Part shown: in pieces, positions 16,649-24,471 of the stretch | Position numbering within the stretch: position 1 is the first letter of the stretch | Layout of the letters: every line of letters starts with the position of its first letter | Program-made: the position numbers and the translations under genes | Assembly: GCA_959022495.1 (NCBI GenBank) | Contig: CAUEYX010000002.1 | Span: 62,001-126,000 of the forward strand | Reading direction: 5' to 3' | Length of the DNA stretch: 64,000 nucleotides | From: an uncultured Lachnospiraceae bacterium | GTDB taxonomy: Bacteria > Bacillota > Clostridia > Lachnospirales > Lachnospiraceae | Notes under the pieces: generated by a model | The model's input: only the letters and a program-made list of their open reading frames with translations | Database searches by the model: none | Told to the model about the DNA's origin: nothing

Positions 16649-17968
16649 ATGAAGAAAGTAGTGAAGTTCGGCGGAAGCTCCCTTGCCAGCGCGGAACAGT
16701 TCAAGAAAGCAGGGGCGATCATCCATGCGGATGAGAACAGGCGCTATGTAGTTCCGTCTGCCCCGGGGAAACGTTTTTCCAGCGACGTGAAAGTAACAGA
16801 TATGCTCTATACCTGCTATGAAGCGGCTGTGAAAAAGGAAGATTTCTCGGAACAGCTTAATAATATCAAAGAGAGGTACCAGGAAATTATTGACGGCTTG
16901 AACCTGGACTGTTGTCTTGACAAAGATTTTGAACTGATCCGTGAAAATTTTGCGAACCAGGCAGGATCAGACTACGCCGCGTCCAGAGGAGAATACTTAA
17001 ACGGCAAAATTATGTCCTCCTTTCTGGGATTTGAGTTTATTGACGCGGCAGAGGTTGTCCGTTTTAACGAAGACGGAAGCTTTAACGCTGATGAGACCAA
17101 TGTTCTTCTCGCCACCAGGCTCAAAGACATGGAGACAGCTGTGGTTCCCGGATTTTACGGGGCAAAGGCTGACGGCACAGTCGTTACATTTTCACGTGGT
17201 GGTTCTGACATCACAGGTTCACTCGTGGCGCTTGCGGCGGGTGCAGATCTGTATGAGAACTGGACGGACGTTTCCGGTTTCCTGATCGCGGACCCGCGCA
17301 TCGTGAAAAATCCAAAATCGATTGAAACGATCACATATAAGGAACTGCGAGAGCTTTCCTATATGGGGGCAAGCGTCCTGCACGAGGATGCGATCTTTCC
17401 GGTAAGGAAGGCGGGAATCCCCATCAATATCCGTAACACAAACGCGCCGGAAGACAAGGGAACGCTGATCGTAGAGAGCACATGCAGGCAGCCGAAATAT
17501 ACCATTACAGGTATTGCGGGGACCGACGGCTTTGCTTCCATCACCATTGAAAAGGCAATGATGAATTCAGAAATCGGCTTCTGCCGCAAGGTGCTGCAGG
17601 TATTTGAGGACAACGGTGTCTCCATCGAACATATGCCCTCGGGAATCGATACTATGACCATTTTCGTGAATAAAAACTCATTTGAGGAGAAGGAACAGAA
17701 AATCCTTTCTGACATTCAGCGCGCCGTGCACCCGGATCATATGGAGCTGGAATCGGACCTTGCGCTTGTGGCGGTCGTCGGGCGGGGAATGAAGTCCACG
17801 CGAGGTACAGCGGGACGGATCTTCTCAGCACTGGCCCACGCCCACATCAATGTCAAGATGATTGATCAGGGCTCCAGCGAGCTTAATATCATTGTCGGCG
17901 TAAAGCACGAGGATTTCAAAAATGCCATCCGTGCCCTATATGAGATTTTTGTTCTTACACAGATTTAA
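16649..17968 (+). CDS. Aspartate kinase
   Basis: 439 residues, monofunctional. The catalytic domain begins VVKFGGSSLASAEQF (KFGGSS motif), continues with the loop FSRGGSDITGSL that binds the substrate aspartate and ATP, and ends in two ACT domains (about 310-439, including ITIEKAMMNSEIGF and VVGRGMKSTRGTAGR) for amino-acid feedback. It phosphorylates L-aspartate, opening lysine, threonine, methionine and diaminopimelate synthesis. GGAGGAAG precedes the ATG. The upstream gap is only 38 bp, so there is no room for a lysine riboswitch. Lysine- versus threonine-sensitivity cannot be told. Confidence 0.93.
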   Translation: MKKVVKFGGSSLASAEQFKKAGAIIHADENRRYVVPSAPGKRFSSDVKVTDMLYTCYEAAVKKEDFSEQLNNIKERYQEIIDGLNLDCCLDKDFELIRENFANQAGSDYAASRGEYLNGKIMSSFLGFEFIDAAEVVRFNEDGSFNADETNVLLATRLKDMETAVVPGFYGAKADGTVVTFSRGGSDITGSLVALAAGADLYENWTDVSGFLIADPRIVKNPKSIETITYKELRELSYMGASVLHEDAIFPVRKAGIPINIRNTNAPEDKGTLIVESTCRQPKYTITGIAGTDGFASITIEKAMMNSEIGFCRKVLQVFEDNGVSIEHMPSGIDTMTIFVNKNSFEEKEQKILSDIQRAVHPDHMELESDLALVAVVGRGMKSTRGTAGRIFSALAHAHINVKMIDQGSSELNIIVGVKHEDFKNAIRALYEIFVLTQI

Positions 17969-17991
17969 AGAAAGGCGGACAACAGATAAAA

Positions 17992-18411
17992 ATGAACATC
18001 CTGTTCTTTTTAAACCCAAAGAGTGAGACAGCATATGTGTATGACTACGGGACGCTTCGTCAGGTCCTTGAGACGATGGAGTATCATAAATATGCTTCGA
18101 TTCCGATGCTGAATAAGGAAGGAGAGTATGTCGGGACCATCACAGAGGGGGATCTGCTGTGGGGAATCAAACGCTATACAAATCTGAACTTAAAAGAGGC
18201 GGAAAACATTTTTATCCGGGATTTTCCGCGAAAAGCAGACTACGAAGCGGTATCCGCGGACTCAGATATGGAAGATCTGATCCAGAAGGCCATGAACCAG
18301 AATTTTGTCCCCGTCGTGGACGACCAGAATAAGTTCATCGGTATTATCACGAGAAAAAGTATCATTGAATATTGTTATGAAAAGCTGAAAAATTTGCCAG
18401 AGCCCTATTGA
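17992..18411 (+). CDS. CBS-domain pair protein
   Basis: 139 residues made of two CBS modules (about 14-60 and 82-130), with the typical strands IPMLNKEGEYVGTITEGDLL and VPVVDDQNKFIGIITRKSII. CBS pairs bind adenine nucleotides such as AMP, ATP or SAM and act as energy sensors; related stand-alone proteins include CbpA/CbpB-like regulators. No output domain is fused. Nothing here identifies the ligand or partner. It follows aspartate kinase by 23 bp, and its stop codon overlaps the -35 of the rplU promoter. Confidence 0.82.
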   Translation: MNILFFLNPKSETAYVYDYGTLRQVLETMEYHKYASIPMLNKEGEYVGTITEGDLLWGIKRYTNLNLKEAENIFIRDFPRKADYEAVSADSDMEDLIQKAMNQNFVPVVDDQNKFIGIITRKSIIEYCYEKLKNLPEPY

Positions 18412-18437
18412 CTCATCGGGAATATCTATGCTATACT
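18408..18437 (+). promoter_or_regulatory. Promoter of the rplU-prp-rpmA operon
   Basis: TTGACT at 18408-18413, an 18-bp spacer and TATACT at 18432-18437. The -35 overlaps the stop codon of the CBS gene. Transcription would start near 18444, giving a leader of about 75 nt. Confidence 0.78.
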
Positions 18438-18443
18438 ATAACA

Positions 18444-18520
18444 GTATGCCGCACAATGAGGTTTAAGTTCTGCGTCTGCAGACACCGTAATTGGCGAGTA
18501 ATGATAATAGGAGGTGCCAT
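18444..18520 (+). promoter_or_regulatory. Candidate ribosomal protein L21 leader
   Basis: The leader between the promoter and rplU fits the position and size of the Firmicute L21 leader RNA, thought to let L21 control its own operon. A small hairpin is formed around GTCTGCAGAC (18474-18483, self-complementary). The rest is unpaired by eye up to the AGGAGG at 18509-18514. A covariance search against the Rfam L21 leader model would decide. Confidence 0.5.
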
Positions 18521-18829
18521 ATGTACGCGATTATAGCAACAGGTGGTAAACAGTACAAAGTAGCAGAAGGCGATATCATTAAAGTAGAAAAACTTGGTGT
18601 TGAAGCTGGAGAGACTTATACATTTGACCAGGTGCTCGCAGTGAACAATGACAAGCTCGTCGTCGGAACTCCGACTGTGGAAGGCGCAACAGTTACAGCT
18701 TCCGTAATCGGCGACGGCAAGGCAAAAAAAGTGATTGTTTACAAGTATAAGAGAAAAACTGGATACCATAAGAAAAACGGACACAGACAGCAGTACACAG
18801 CTGTTAAGATCGACAAGATCAACGCGTAA
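18521..18829 (+). CDS. rplU: 50S ribosomal protein L21
   Basis: 102 residues from the ATG at 18521 behind AGGAGGTGCC; an upstream in-frame TTG at 18491 is not used. It begins MYAIIATGGKQYKVAEGD and ends with the RNA-binding part KYKRKTGYHKKNGHRQ, both diagnostic. L21 binds 23S rRNA in the large subunit. It heads the conserved L21-Prp-L27 order. Confidence 0.97.
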   Translation: MYAIIATGGKQYKVAEGDIIKVEKLGVEAGETYTFDQVLAVNNDKLVVGTPTVEGATVTASVIGDGKAKKVIVYKYKRKTGYHKKNGHRQQYTAVKIDKINA

Positions 18830-18840
18830 GATCTGTCCGT

Positions 18841-19173
18841 ATGATCAGGGTAACCATTTACAGGAACAGCCGGCACGAATATACAGGATTTGATCTGTCA
18901 GGACATGCAGGGTACGATGATCCCGGAAAGGACATTGTATGCGCAGCAGTTTCCGTTCTCGTCATCAACACCGTGAATGCGGTTGAACACTTTACGGATG
19001 ATAAGACAAGCTGCGTATCTGACGAGGAGAGCGGAACAATTACATTCCGTTTTCAAGAAATCCCATCCCACGATGCCGCGCTTCTTCTTGATTCCATGAT
19101 CCTCGGTCTGGAATCAGTAGAAGAAAATAATGATTACGAACCATACATTGACATAATTTTCAAGGAGGTGTGA
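18841..19173 (+). CDS. prp: Ribosomal-processing cysteine protease Prp
   Basis: 110 residues between rplU and rpmA, the invariant position of Prp in Firmicutes. The catalytic pair is visible: H22 in SGHAGYDDPG and C34 in DIVCAAVSVL. Prp removes the N-terminal extension of ribosomal protein L27 before assembly, an essential step. The target is encoded directly downstream: L27 here carries the extension ending NLQFF before AHKKG. A strong Shine-Dalgarno for its ATG is not obvious, so translation may be coupled to rplU, 11 bp upstream. Confidence 0.93.
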   Translation: MIRVTIYRNSRHEYTGFDLSGHAGYDDPGKDIVCAAVSVLVINTVNAVEHFTDDKTSCVSDEESGTITFRFQEIPSHDAALLLDSMILGLESVEENNDYEPYIDIIFKEV

Positions 19174-19178
19174 GTACC

Positions 19179-19463
19179 ATGATGAAAATGAATCTTCAGT
19201 TTTTTGCTCATAAAAAGGGAGTTGGTTCTACAAAGAACGGACGTGATTCCGAGTCCAAGAGACTTGGCGCGAAAAGAGCGGACGGACAGTTTGTAAAAGC
19301 TGGAAACATCCTTTACAGACAGCGCGGAACAAAGATTCATCCGGGCGTGAATGTAGGACGCGGCGGTGATGACACTCTGTTCGCACTTGTAGACGGTGTA
19401 GTGAGATATGAAAGAAAAGGCAGAGACAAAAAACAGGTCTCTATCTATCCGGTAGCTGAATAA
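19179..19463 (+). CDS. rpmA: 50S ribosomal protein L27 (with Prp-cleaved leader)
   Basis: 94 residues from the ATG at 19179, six bases after AAGGAGGTG; the earlier in-frame GTG at 19170 lies inside the prp stop region and is not favoured. The N-terminus MMKMNLQFF is the removable leader, and the mature protein begins AHKKGVGSTKNGRDSESKR, whose N-terminal residues reach the peptidyl-transferase centre. Cleavage after the second Phe by Prp is expected from the Staphylococcus aureus case. Confidence 0.97.
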   Translation: MMKMNLQFFAHKKGVGSTKNGRDSESKRLGAKRADGQFVKAGNILYRQRGTKIHPGVNVGRGGDDTLFALVDGVVRYERKGRDKKQVSIYPVAE

Positions 19464-19509
19464 CTAACAGGCTGGAAAATATTTTCACTTGCATAACAGG
19501 CAGAATCAA

Positions 19510-19535
19510 GCCCCAGACTAATGTCTGGGGCTTTT
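19510..19535 (+). terminator. Rho-independent terminator after rpmA
   Basis: Perfect 9-bp stem GCCCCAGAC/GTCTGGGGC (19510-19518 with 19523-19531), TAAT loop and TTTT tail. It separates the L21-L27 transcript from obg. Confidence 0.88.
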
Positions 19536-19570
19536 GTAAACTGACAGGAAATAGATTAAAAGGAGATATT

Positions 19571-20854
19571 ATGTTTGCAGACAGAGCAAAAATCTATATC
19601 CGCTCCGGCAAGGGCGGGGATGGGCACTGCAGTTTCCGGCGGGAGCTGTATGTCCCAAACGGAGGCCCGGATGGCGGAGACGGAGGACGCGGCGGAGATC
19701 TGATTTTTGAGGTGGATGAAGGACTGAATACACTTTCTGACTATCGGCACAGGCGGAAGTATGCCGCGGGCGACGGTGAGTCCGGCGGAAAGAGACGGTG
19801 TCACGGCAAAGACGGAAAAGATCTTATTCTCCCGGTACCGGAGGGGACTGTTATCAAAGAAGCAGTTACAGGAAAGGTCATCGCGGACATGTCAGGCAGC
19901 AACCGCCGCCAGATCGTATTAAAAGGCGGCAGGGGCGGACTTGGCAATCAGCATTTTGCCACCGCCACCATGCAGGTGCCGAAATACGCGCAGCCCGGGC
20001 AGCCGGCAAAAGAACTGGAAGTCCAGCTGGAACTGAAAGTGATTGCGGACGTAGGTCTGATCGGATTCCCAAATGTAGGGAAATCCACCCTTCTCTCCCG
20101 TGTTACCAACGCTGCCCCAAAGATTGCCAACTATCACTTCACAACCCTGAGTCCCAACCTGGGTGTTGTGGACCTGGAGGGGGCAAAAGGATTTGTCATG
20201 GCTGACATTCCCGGACTGATCGAGGGAGCGTCTGAAGGCGTGGGCCTCGGACATGAATTTCTGCGCCATATTGAGCGGACAAAACTGATGATCCACGTGG
20301 TGGACGCTGCCGGTTCAGAGGGGAGAGATCCGGTAGAAGATATCTATAAAATTAACGAGGAACTCAAGGCTTATAATCCGGAGATTGCTGAGCGCCCGCA
20401 GGTCATCGCCGCCAACAAGACAGACCTGATCTACGCACCCGATGAGGACCCGGTGGAGCGCCTGAAACGCGAATTTGAACCAAAAGGAATCCGAGTATTT
20501 CCGATCTCCGGCGCGACCGGGAATGGAGTTTCTGAGCTTCTTTATTATGTGAGCTCTCAGCTCGATCAGATCGATACGCCTCCGGTCATTTTCGAGCAGG
20601 AATATTTCCCGGAAGACGAGCTGATTTATGAAGAACTTCCATATACGGTTGAAGCAGAAGAGGGCATATACGTGGTAGAAGGTCCGAAGATCGAGAAGAT
20701 GCTTGGGTATACAAACCTTGACTCGGAGAAAGGGTTTGCGTTCTTCCAGAAATTCCTGAAAGAGACGGGAATTCTTGACGAGCTTGAGGCAAAGGGAATC
20801 AAGGAAGGGGACACCGTAAAGATGTACGGACTTCAGTTTGACTATTACAAATAA
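19571..20854 (+). CDS. obg: Obg/CgtA family GTPase
   Basis: 427 residues, full length. An N-terminal glycine-rich Obg fold (1-158, with GGDGGRGGDLIFEVDEG) is followed by a G domain with P-loop GFPNVGKST, switch/G3 DIPGLIEGASEGVGLG and G4 AANKTDL, then a C-terminal OCT domain (about 355-427). Obg acts in late 50S assembly and links GTP/ppGpp levels to growth and sporulation. AAAAGGAG precedes the ATG. Position after L27 is the usual one. Confidence 0.97.
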   Translation: MFADRAKIYIRSGKGGDGHCSFRRELYVPNGGPDGGDGGRGGDLIFEVDEGLNTLSDYRHRRKYAAGDGESGGKRRCHGKDGKDLILPVPEGTVIKEAVTGKVIADMSGSNRRQIVLKGGRGGLGNQHFATATMQVPKYAQPGQPAKELEVQLELKVIADVGLIGFPNVGKSTLLSRVTNAAPKIANYHFTTLSPNLGVVDLEGAKGFVMADIPGLIEGASEGVGLGHEFLRHIERTKLMIHVVDAAGSEGRDPVEDIYKINEELKAYNPEIAERPQVIAANKTDLIYAPDEDPVERLKREFEPKGIRVFPISGATGNGVSELLYYVSSQLDQIDTPPVIFEQEYFPEDELIYEELPYTVEAEEGIYVVEGPKIEKMLGYTNLDSEKGFAFFQKFLKETGILDELEAKGIKEGDTVKMYGLQFDYYK

Positions 20855-20920
20855 GAGGATAGATAACCAATGTAATCATGGTCCTTCACAGACCATGAAC
20901 GGAACATGAAGGAGCAGAAA

Positions 20921-21214
20921 ATGACAACAAAACAGAGAGCATATTTAAAAAGTCTGGCAATGACCATGGACCCGATCTTCCAGGTGGGAAAATCCAGTAT
21001 GACACCGGGCCTTACAGAAGCGATATCAGAAGCTCTGGAGGCAAGGGAATTGATCAAGATCAGTGTCCTGAAAAACTGCGCGGATGACCCGCGGGAGCTG
21101 GCGGAGATTATCGCGGAGCGCACCCGCTCCCAAGTCGTGCAGGTCATCGGCAAAAAAATCGTACTGTACCGGGAAGGGAAGGATGAGAAAAAGAAGATCA
21201 ACCTTCCTTTATAG
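20921..21214 (+). CDS. yhbY: YhbY family CRM-domain RNA-binding protein
   Basis: 97 residues from the ATG at 20921, chosen for the AAGGAG six bases upstream; an ATG at 20906 overlaps that Shine-Dalgarno. Single CRM/KH-like domain with the family motif FQVGKSSMTPGLTEAI and the segment VQVIGKKIVLYR. It associates with pre-50S particles. It sits between obg and nadD, the common Firmicute order. Confidence 0.92.
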   Translation: MTTKQRAYLKSLAMTMDPIFQVGKSSMTPGLTEAISEALEARELIKISVLKNCADDPRELAEIIAERTRSQVVQVIGKKIVLYREGKDEKKKINLPL

Positions 21215-21253
21215 AATATAGAAGATCAGCAGACAAGGAGCAGAAGAACGTAT

Positions 21254-21898
21254 ATGAAGATAGGAATCATGGGAGGGACGTTTGATCCTGTCCATATCGG
21301 GCATCTCCTTCTGGGGGAATTCGCTTATGAAGAGTTCGGTCTGGATGAGATTTGGTTCATGCCCAATGGAAATCCTCCCCATAAGAAGACCACATATACA
21401 GAAGAAGCTCTCCATCACAGAGTGGAGATGGTGAAGCGCGCAGTGAGCGATGTCCCCTATTTCCGCGTCAATCTGTACGAAGCGGAGACGGAAGGGCATT
21501 CGTACACCTACAGTACAATGCGTGAATTCAAACGCATCTATCCCGGGGATGAGTTTTATTTCATCCTCGGGGCAGATTCCCTTTTCTCCATTGAAGAGTG
21601 GAGTCATTTCCGGGAGATCTTTCCATCCTGTATCATTCTGGCAGCGATGCGCGACGATAAGGATGCCAAACGCATGCAGCTCCAGATTAATTATCTGAAA
21701 GAGCGCTATCAAGCGCGGATCGATCTGCTTAGGGCACCCCTGGTGGAGATTTCCTCCACCGCGATCCGCAGACGGGCAGCGCAGGGGCTGAGCGTGCGCT
21801 ATATGGTGCCGGATGCTGTAGCCGATTATATTGCAGAGCATCAGCTCTATAAAAATACGATAAAAAGGATGGACCGTCATGACAGAGAGATTAAATGA
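21254..21898 (+). CDS. nadD: Nicotinate-nucleotide adenylyltransferase
   Basis: 214 residues. It transfers AMP from ATP to nicotinate mononucleotide, the penultimate step of NAD synthesis. The nucleotidyltransferase motif GGTFDPVHIGH is at 7-17, and the C-terminal ISSTAIRRR loop contacts the ATP phosphates. It overlaps yqeK by 20 bp. The AGGAG lies 13 bases from the ATG, somewhat far, but the N-terminal motif fixes the start. Confidence 0.95.
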   Translation: MKIGIMGGTFDPVHIGHLLLGEFAYEEFGLDEIWFMPNGNPPHKKTTYTEEALHHRVEMVKRAVSDVPYFRVNLYEAETEGHSYTYSTMREFKRIYPGDEFYFILGADSLFSIEEWSHFREIFPSCIILAAMRDDKDAKRMQLQINYLKERYQARIDLLRAPLVEISSTAIRRRAAQGLSVRYMVPDAVADYIAEHQLYKNTIKRMDRHDREIK

Positions 21899-22445
21899 AA
21901 TCCAGAAAGAACTGAAAAAAAAGCTGAAAAAGGAACGATATGAACATACTGTGGGAGTGATGTACACAGCGGCATCTCTTGCCATGTGTTACGGGGACGA
22001 CATTCAGAAAGCTCTGACCGCAGGTCTTCTACACGACTGCGGAAAATACTGCTCCGTGAAAGATCAGATAAAACTCTGCAGAAAGTACCGGATCGAGCTG
22101 TCCGAGTCCGAGCTCTGCATGCCTGCTCTCATTCACGCAAAACTTGGAGCTTACCTGGCAGAGCACGAATATGGCATTGCAGATCCGGATATACTGAATT
22201 CAATCACTTACCACACGACAGGACGGCCTGGCATGACCATGCTTGAGAGGATCATTTATATTGCGGATTACATAGAGCCAAACCGCAGGGAAATCCCGGG
22301 GCTTGCCGAGATCCGCGGCATTGTATTCAAGGATATCGACCGCGCGGTGTGCCTGTCCGCCGAAAGAACGGTCCAGTATCTTAAAGACACCGGGAACCCG
22401 GTTGATCCCATGACCGTGAGTACATATGAATTTTATAAAAAGTAA
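21879..22445 (+). CDS. yqeK: YqeK family HD-domain hydrolase (Ap4A hydrolase, symmetrical)
   Basis: 188 residues. HD metal-binding motif in AGLLHDCGKY, a first His in RYEHTVGVMY and a later Asp in IYIADYIEPNR complete the site. YqeK enzymes symmetrically cleave diadenosine tetraphosphate to 2 ADP. Start overlaps nadD, RBS AAGGAT. The nadD-yqeK-rsfS order is standard in Firmicutes. Confidence 0.93.
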   Translation: MTERLNEIQKELKKKLKKERYEHTVGVMYTAASLAMCYGDDIQKALTAGLLHDCGKYCSVKDQIKLCRKYRIELSESELCMPALIHAKLGAYLAEHEYGIADPDILNSITYHTTGRPGMTMLERIIYIADYIEPNRREIPGLAEIRGIVFKDIDRAVCLSAERTVQYLKDTGNPVDPMTVSTYEFYKK

Positions 22446-22478
22446 CACTAATACAAAAAGCAGAAGAGGAGGAATGAA

Positions 22479-22835
22479 ATGAACCAGTCTAAAGAAATGG
22501 CGCGCATCGCTTATCACGCGCTCAGCGACAAAAAGGGAGAGGATATCAAAATCATTGATATTACAGGCATCTCCGTGCTGGCAGACTACTTTATCATTGC
22601 CAACGGTAACAGTGACAGCCAGGTAAACGCCCTTGTGGACAATGTGGAGGAAGAACTCCACAAATCAGGTTATCCCCTGCGCCAGAGAGAAGGACAGGCA
22701 TCCGGCAGCTGGGTGCTGCTTGATTTCGGCGATATCATTGTACATGTATTTGACAAAGAAAACCGGCTGTTCTATGACTTAGAGAGAATCTGGAAAGACG
22801 GAAAGGACATCATGCCAGAAGAGCTTGGAGAATAA
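22479..22835 (+). CDS. rsfS: Ribosomal silencing factor RsfS
   Basis: 118 residues. It binds L14 and blocks subunit joining under nutrient limitation. Family features: DIKIIDITGISVLADYFIIANG, EGQASGSWVLLDFGDIIVHVF and a Tyr-Asp-Leu-Glu segment near the end. GAGGAGG precedes the ATG. Last gene of the obg block before a terminator. Confidence 0.95.
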   Translation: MNQSKEMARIAYHALSDKKGEDIKIIDITGISVLADYFIIANGNSDSQVNALVDNVEEELHKSGYPLRQREGQASGSWVLLDFGDIIVHVFDKENRLFYDLERIWKDGKDIMPEELGE

Positions 22836-22954
22836 AAGCATTCAACAGGGGGCTGTCGCTTTCACCTAATTTAGACAGGGAGTATTCCACTTTTAGCGGA
22901 ACTTCCGGGGGATGCGCTTAAACTGAATATTTTAAAACTGATATAAGAAAAATC

Positions 22955-22998
22955 GTAGAAGAATCCGTACTGTGCATGCTCGGATTCCTCTACTTTTT
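22955..22998 (+). terminator. Hairpin terminator between rsfS and lexA (convergent)
   Basis: GTAGA-A-GAATCCG (22955-22967) pairs with CGGATTC-C-TCTAC (22981-22993), one internal mismatch, loop of 13 nt, then TTTTT. It ends the rsfS transcript and may also act on lexA read from the other side. The 120 bp between rsfS and the hairpin hold nothing recognisable. Confidence 0.78.
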
Positions 22999-23041
22999 AT
23001 ATGCCGAAATAGATTGATGGCTGACGCATTCTTTGATTTTA

Positions 23042-23659
23042 TCAGCGGAAAAATCTCATCACAGCGATTACTTTCCCGAGTATAGACACTTCCTCCACAA
23101 TAATTGGGTCCATAAAATCATTTTCCGGCTGAAGTCTGAAAACACCTTCCTCTTTATAAAACGTCTTAACCGTGGCGCTGTCCTCGACAAGGGCAACCAC
23201 CATATCCCCATTGGAAGCGGTGGCGTCCTGCTCAACAAGGACATAATCTCCATCCAGTATGCCTGCATTGATCATGCTTTCTCCTTTCACTTTGAGGAGA
23301 AATGTCTGCTTATTCGGCATGCGGTCTGCCGGAATAGGGAAGTAGTCTTCAATATTTTCCTCTGCGAGGATCGGCTGGCCTGCAGCCACCTGCCCAATGA
23401 TAGGAACATTAACCATCTCACGCCTGGTCAGGTTGAATGTGTCATCGAGTATTTCAATCGCCCTGGGCTTTGTCGGATCGCGGCGTATGTAGCCATTCTT
23501 CTCCAGAGTCTCAAGATGAGAGTGGACAGAAGAAGTGGACTTTAAATTTACAGCCTCGCAGATCTCGCGTACTGCCGGCGGGAATCCCCGCTGAAGGATC
23601 TGACTTTTAATGTACTCTAGTATTTCCTGCTGTTTTTTGCTTATCTTACCCTGTGCCAT
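23042..23659 (-). CDS. lexA: LexA repressor
   Basis: 205 residues. N-terminal winged helix (1-70, with PPAVREICEAVNLKSTSSVH as recognition region) and C-terminal self-cleaving peptidase. The cleavage bond is A93-G94 in QVAAGQP, the catalytic serine is S128 in KGESM and the general base is K165 in SATVKTF. RecA-stimulated autocleavage lifts repression of SOS genes. GGAGG precedes the ATG. The divergent intergenic region holds several LexA-box-like sites, consistent with autoregulation. Confidence 0.97.
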   Translation of the reverse strand: MAQGKISKKQQEILEYIKSQILQRGFPPAVREICEAVNLKSTSSVHSHLETLEKNGYIRRDPTKPRAIEILDDTFNLTRREMVNVPIIGQVAAGQPILAEENIEDYFPIPADRMPNKQTFLLKVKGESMINAGILDGDYVLVEQDATASNGDMVVALVEDSATVKTFYKEEGVFRLQPENDFMDPIIVEEVSILGKVIAVMRFFR

Positions 23660-23729
23660 AATTTCCTCCGATATTTTTTCTATGTACTATAGTAGCATAT
23701 TAAAAAGAAAAAAGCAAACACTTGTTTAC

Positions 23730-23743
23730 GAAAATATGTTCGA
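23730..23743. promoter_or_regulatory. LexA box 1 (lexA-proximal)
   Basis: CGAAAATATGTTCG, 13 of 14 matches to the Gram-positive LexA palindrome CGAACATATGTTCG. It lies upstream of the likely lexA promoter (minus-strand TTTGCT, 18 bp, TACTAT just before the gene). Confidence 0.75.
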
Positions 23744-23752
23744 TTTTATTGT

Positions 23753-23781
23753 TGACAAACATGCGTTCGTGATATATAATC
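23753..23781 (+). promoter_or_regulatory. Consensus promoter of the LysM/YneA-like gene
   Basis: TTGACA at 23753-23758, 17 bp, TATAAT at 23776-23781: a perfect sigma-A promoter whose spacer is filled by LexA box 2. A strong promoter shut by a repressor over the spacer is the expected design for an SOS gene. The leader to the ATG at 23939 is about 150 nt. Confidence 0.8.
23757..23770. promoter_or_regulatory. LexA box 2 (inside promoter spacer)
   Basis: CAAACATGCGTTCG, 11 of 14 matches to the consensus, overlapping the last bases of the -35 and most of the spacer of the + strand promoter. Confidence 0.65.
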
Positions 23782-23789
23782 TAATTATA

Positions 23790-23803
23790 GAACAGACGTT
23801 TGT
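23790..23803. promoter_or_regulatory. LexA box 3 (weak)
   Basis: AGAACAGACGTTTG, 10 of 14 matches, just downstream of the predicted transcription start. Weak alone; its position beside box 4 supports it. Confidence 0.45.
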
Positions 23804-23806
23804 AAC

Positions 23807-23820
23807 GAATAGATGTTCGA
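23807..23820. promoter_or_regulatory. LexA box 4
   Basis: CGAATAGATGTTCG, 12 of 14 matches. Its centre is 17 bp from that of box 3, so two dimers could bind side by side over the early transcribed region. Confidence 0.65.
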
Positions 23821-23938
23821 TGTCGCGTATACTTGCATACAATTATTTTTTATGAAAGTTAATGATTTTTGTTGAATGATTTTGTTATGCAGGCTGGAAC
23901 TCTACAGGAGAGTATAAATAAAAAGGGGAGAGACAGAC

Positions 23939-24277
23939 ATGAAAAGAAGATCATCAAAATACGCAATGAAGAAAAGAATCCGCACCTTGTCTATTGGCAT
24001 TATCCTGGTATTAACCAGCTGCATGATATTTGGCTCACTTTTTGTTTCGGCTCATGAGAATGCCGGCGGAAAAACTGCAGTATATACTTATTATAAAAGT
24101 ATTGAGATCCAGCCGGGAGATACGCTCTGGGATATCGCGGAAAATACGATGACTTCAGAATATGATTCTGTCACCGAATATGTGCAGGTTTTAAAGGATA
24201 TGAATGATCTTCAATCCGATGACATCCAGGCCGGTCAGCATCTGATAATTGCCTACAATGATACGCAGGCTCAATAA
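23939..24277 (+). CDS. LysM membrane protein, YneA-like SOS cell-division inhibitor
   Basis: 112 residues: basic N-terminus, one TM or signal-anchor helix (about 17-38), then a single LysM domain (52-104) with the signature QPGDTLWDIAEN. This layout and its position divergent from lexA match YneA of Bacillus and related SOS division inhibitors, which block septation after DNA damage. RBS GGGGAGA precedes the ATG. Transcription from a LexA-covered promoter supports the assignment. Sequence similarity of YneA-type proteins is low, so function is inferred from architecture and context. Confidence 0.75.
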   Translation: MKRRSSKYAMKKRIRTLSIGIILVLTSCMIFGSLFVSAHENAGGKTAVYTYYKSIEIQPGDTLWDIAENTMTSEYDSVTEYVQVLKDMNDLQSDDIQAGQHLIIAYNDTQAQ

Positions 24278-24302
24278 AGTATATTTAAAAAATTAAATAA
24301 GG

Positions 24303-24330
24303 TATCAATATACATCCCTATGTATTGATA
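24303..24330. repeat. Inverted repeat downstream of the YneA-like gene
   Basis: TATCAATATA (24303-24312) pairs with TGTATTGATA (24321-24330), 10 bp with one G-T pair and an 8-nt loop. It may be a 3' hairpin or an operator. The adjacent 13-mer TGATATAATACAC (24326-24338) recurs at 24463-24475. Confidence 0.45.
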
Positions 24331-24341
24331 TAATACACTCC

Positions 24342-24395
24342 CAAAACAGCCGGAATAGCACTTTAAAAGAAGAGTTCAAATTTCTGGCTGTTTTG
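24342..24395 (+). terminator. Probable terminator of the YneA-like transcript
   Basis: CAAAACAGCCGGAA (24342-24355) pairs with TTTCTGGCTGTTTTG (24382-24395 region), about 14 bp with one wobble and a loop near 26 nt. The T-run is inside the stem rather than after it, so efficiency is uncertain. Confidence 0.5.
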
Positions 24396-24442
24396 CATTA
24401 CAGATCAATCTATACGACAAATACTGATTTTTCCAAAAGATC

Positions 24443-24471
24443 TGGACTAAATGCGATATCTCTGATATAAT
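24443..24471 (+). promoter_or_regulatory. Promoter of the Xer-type recombinase gene
   Basis: TGGACT at 24443-24448, 17 bp, TATAAT at 24466-24471, 64 bp before the ATG. The -35 is imperfect. Confidence 0.55.
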
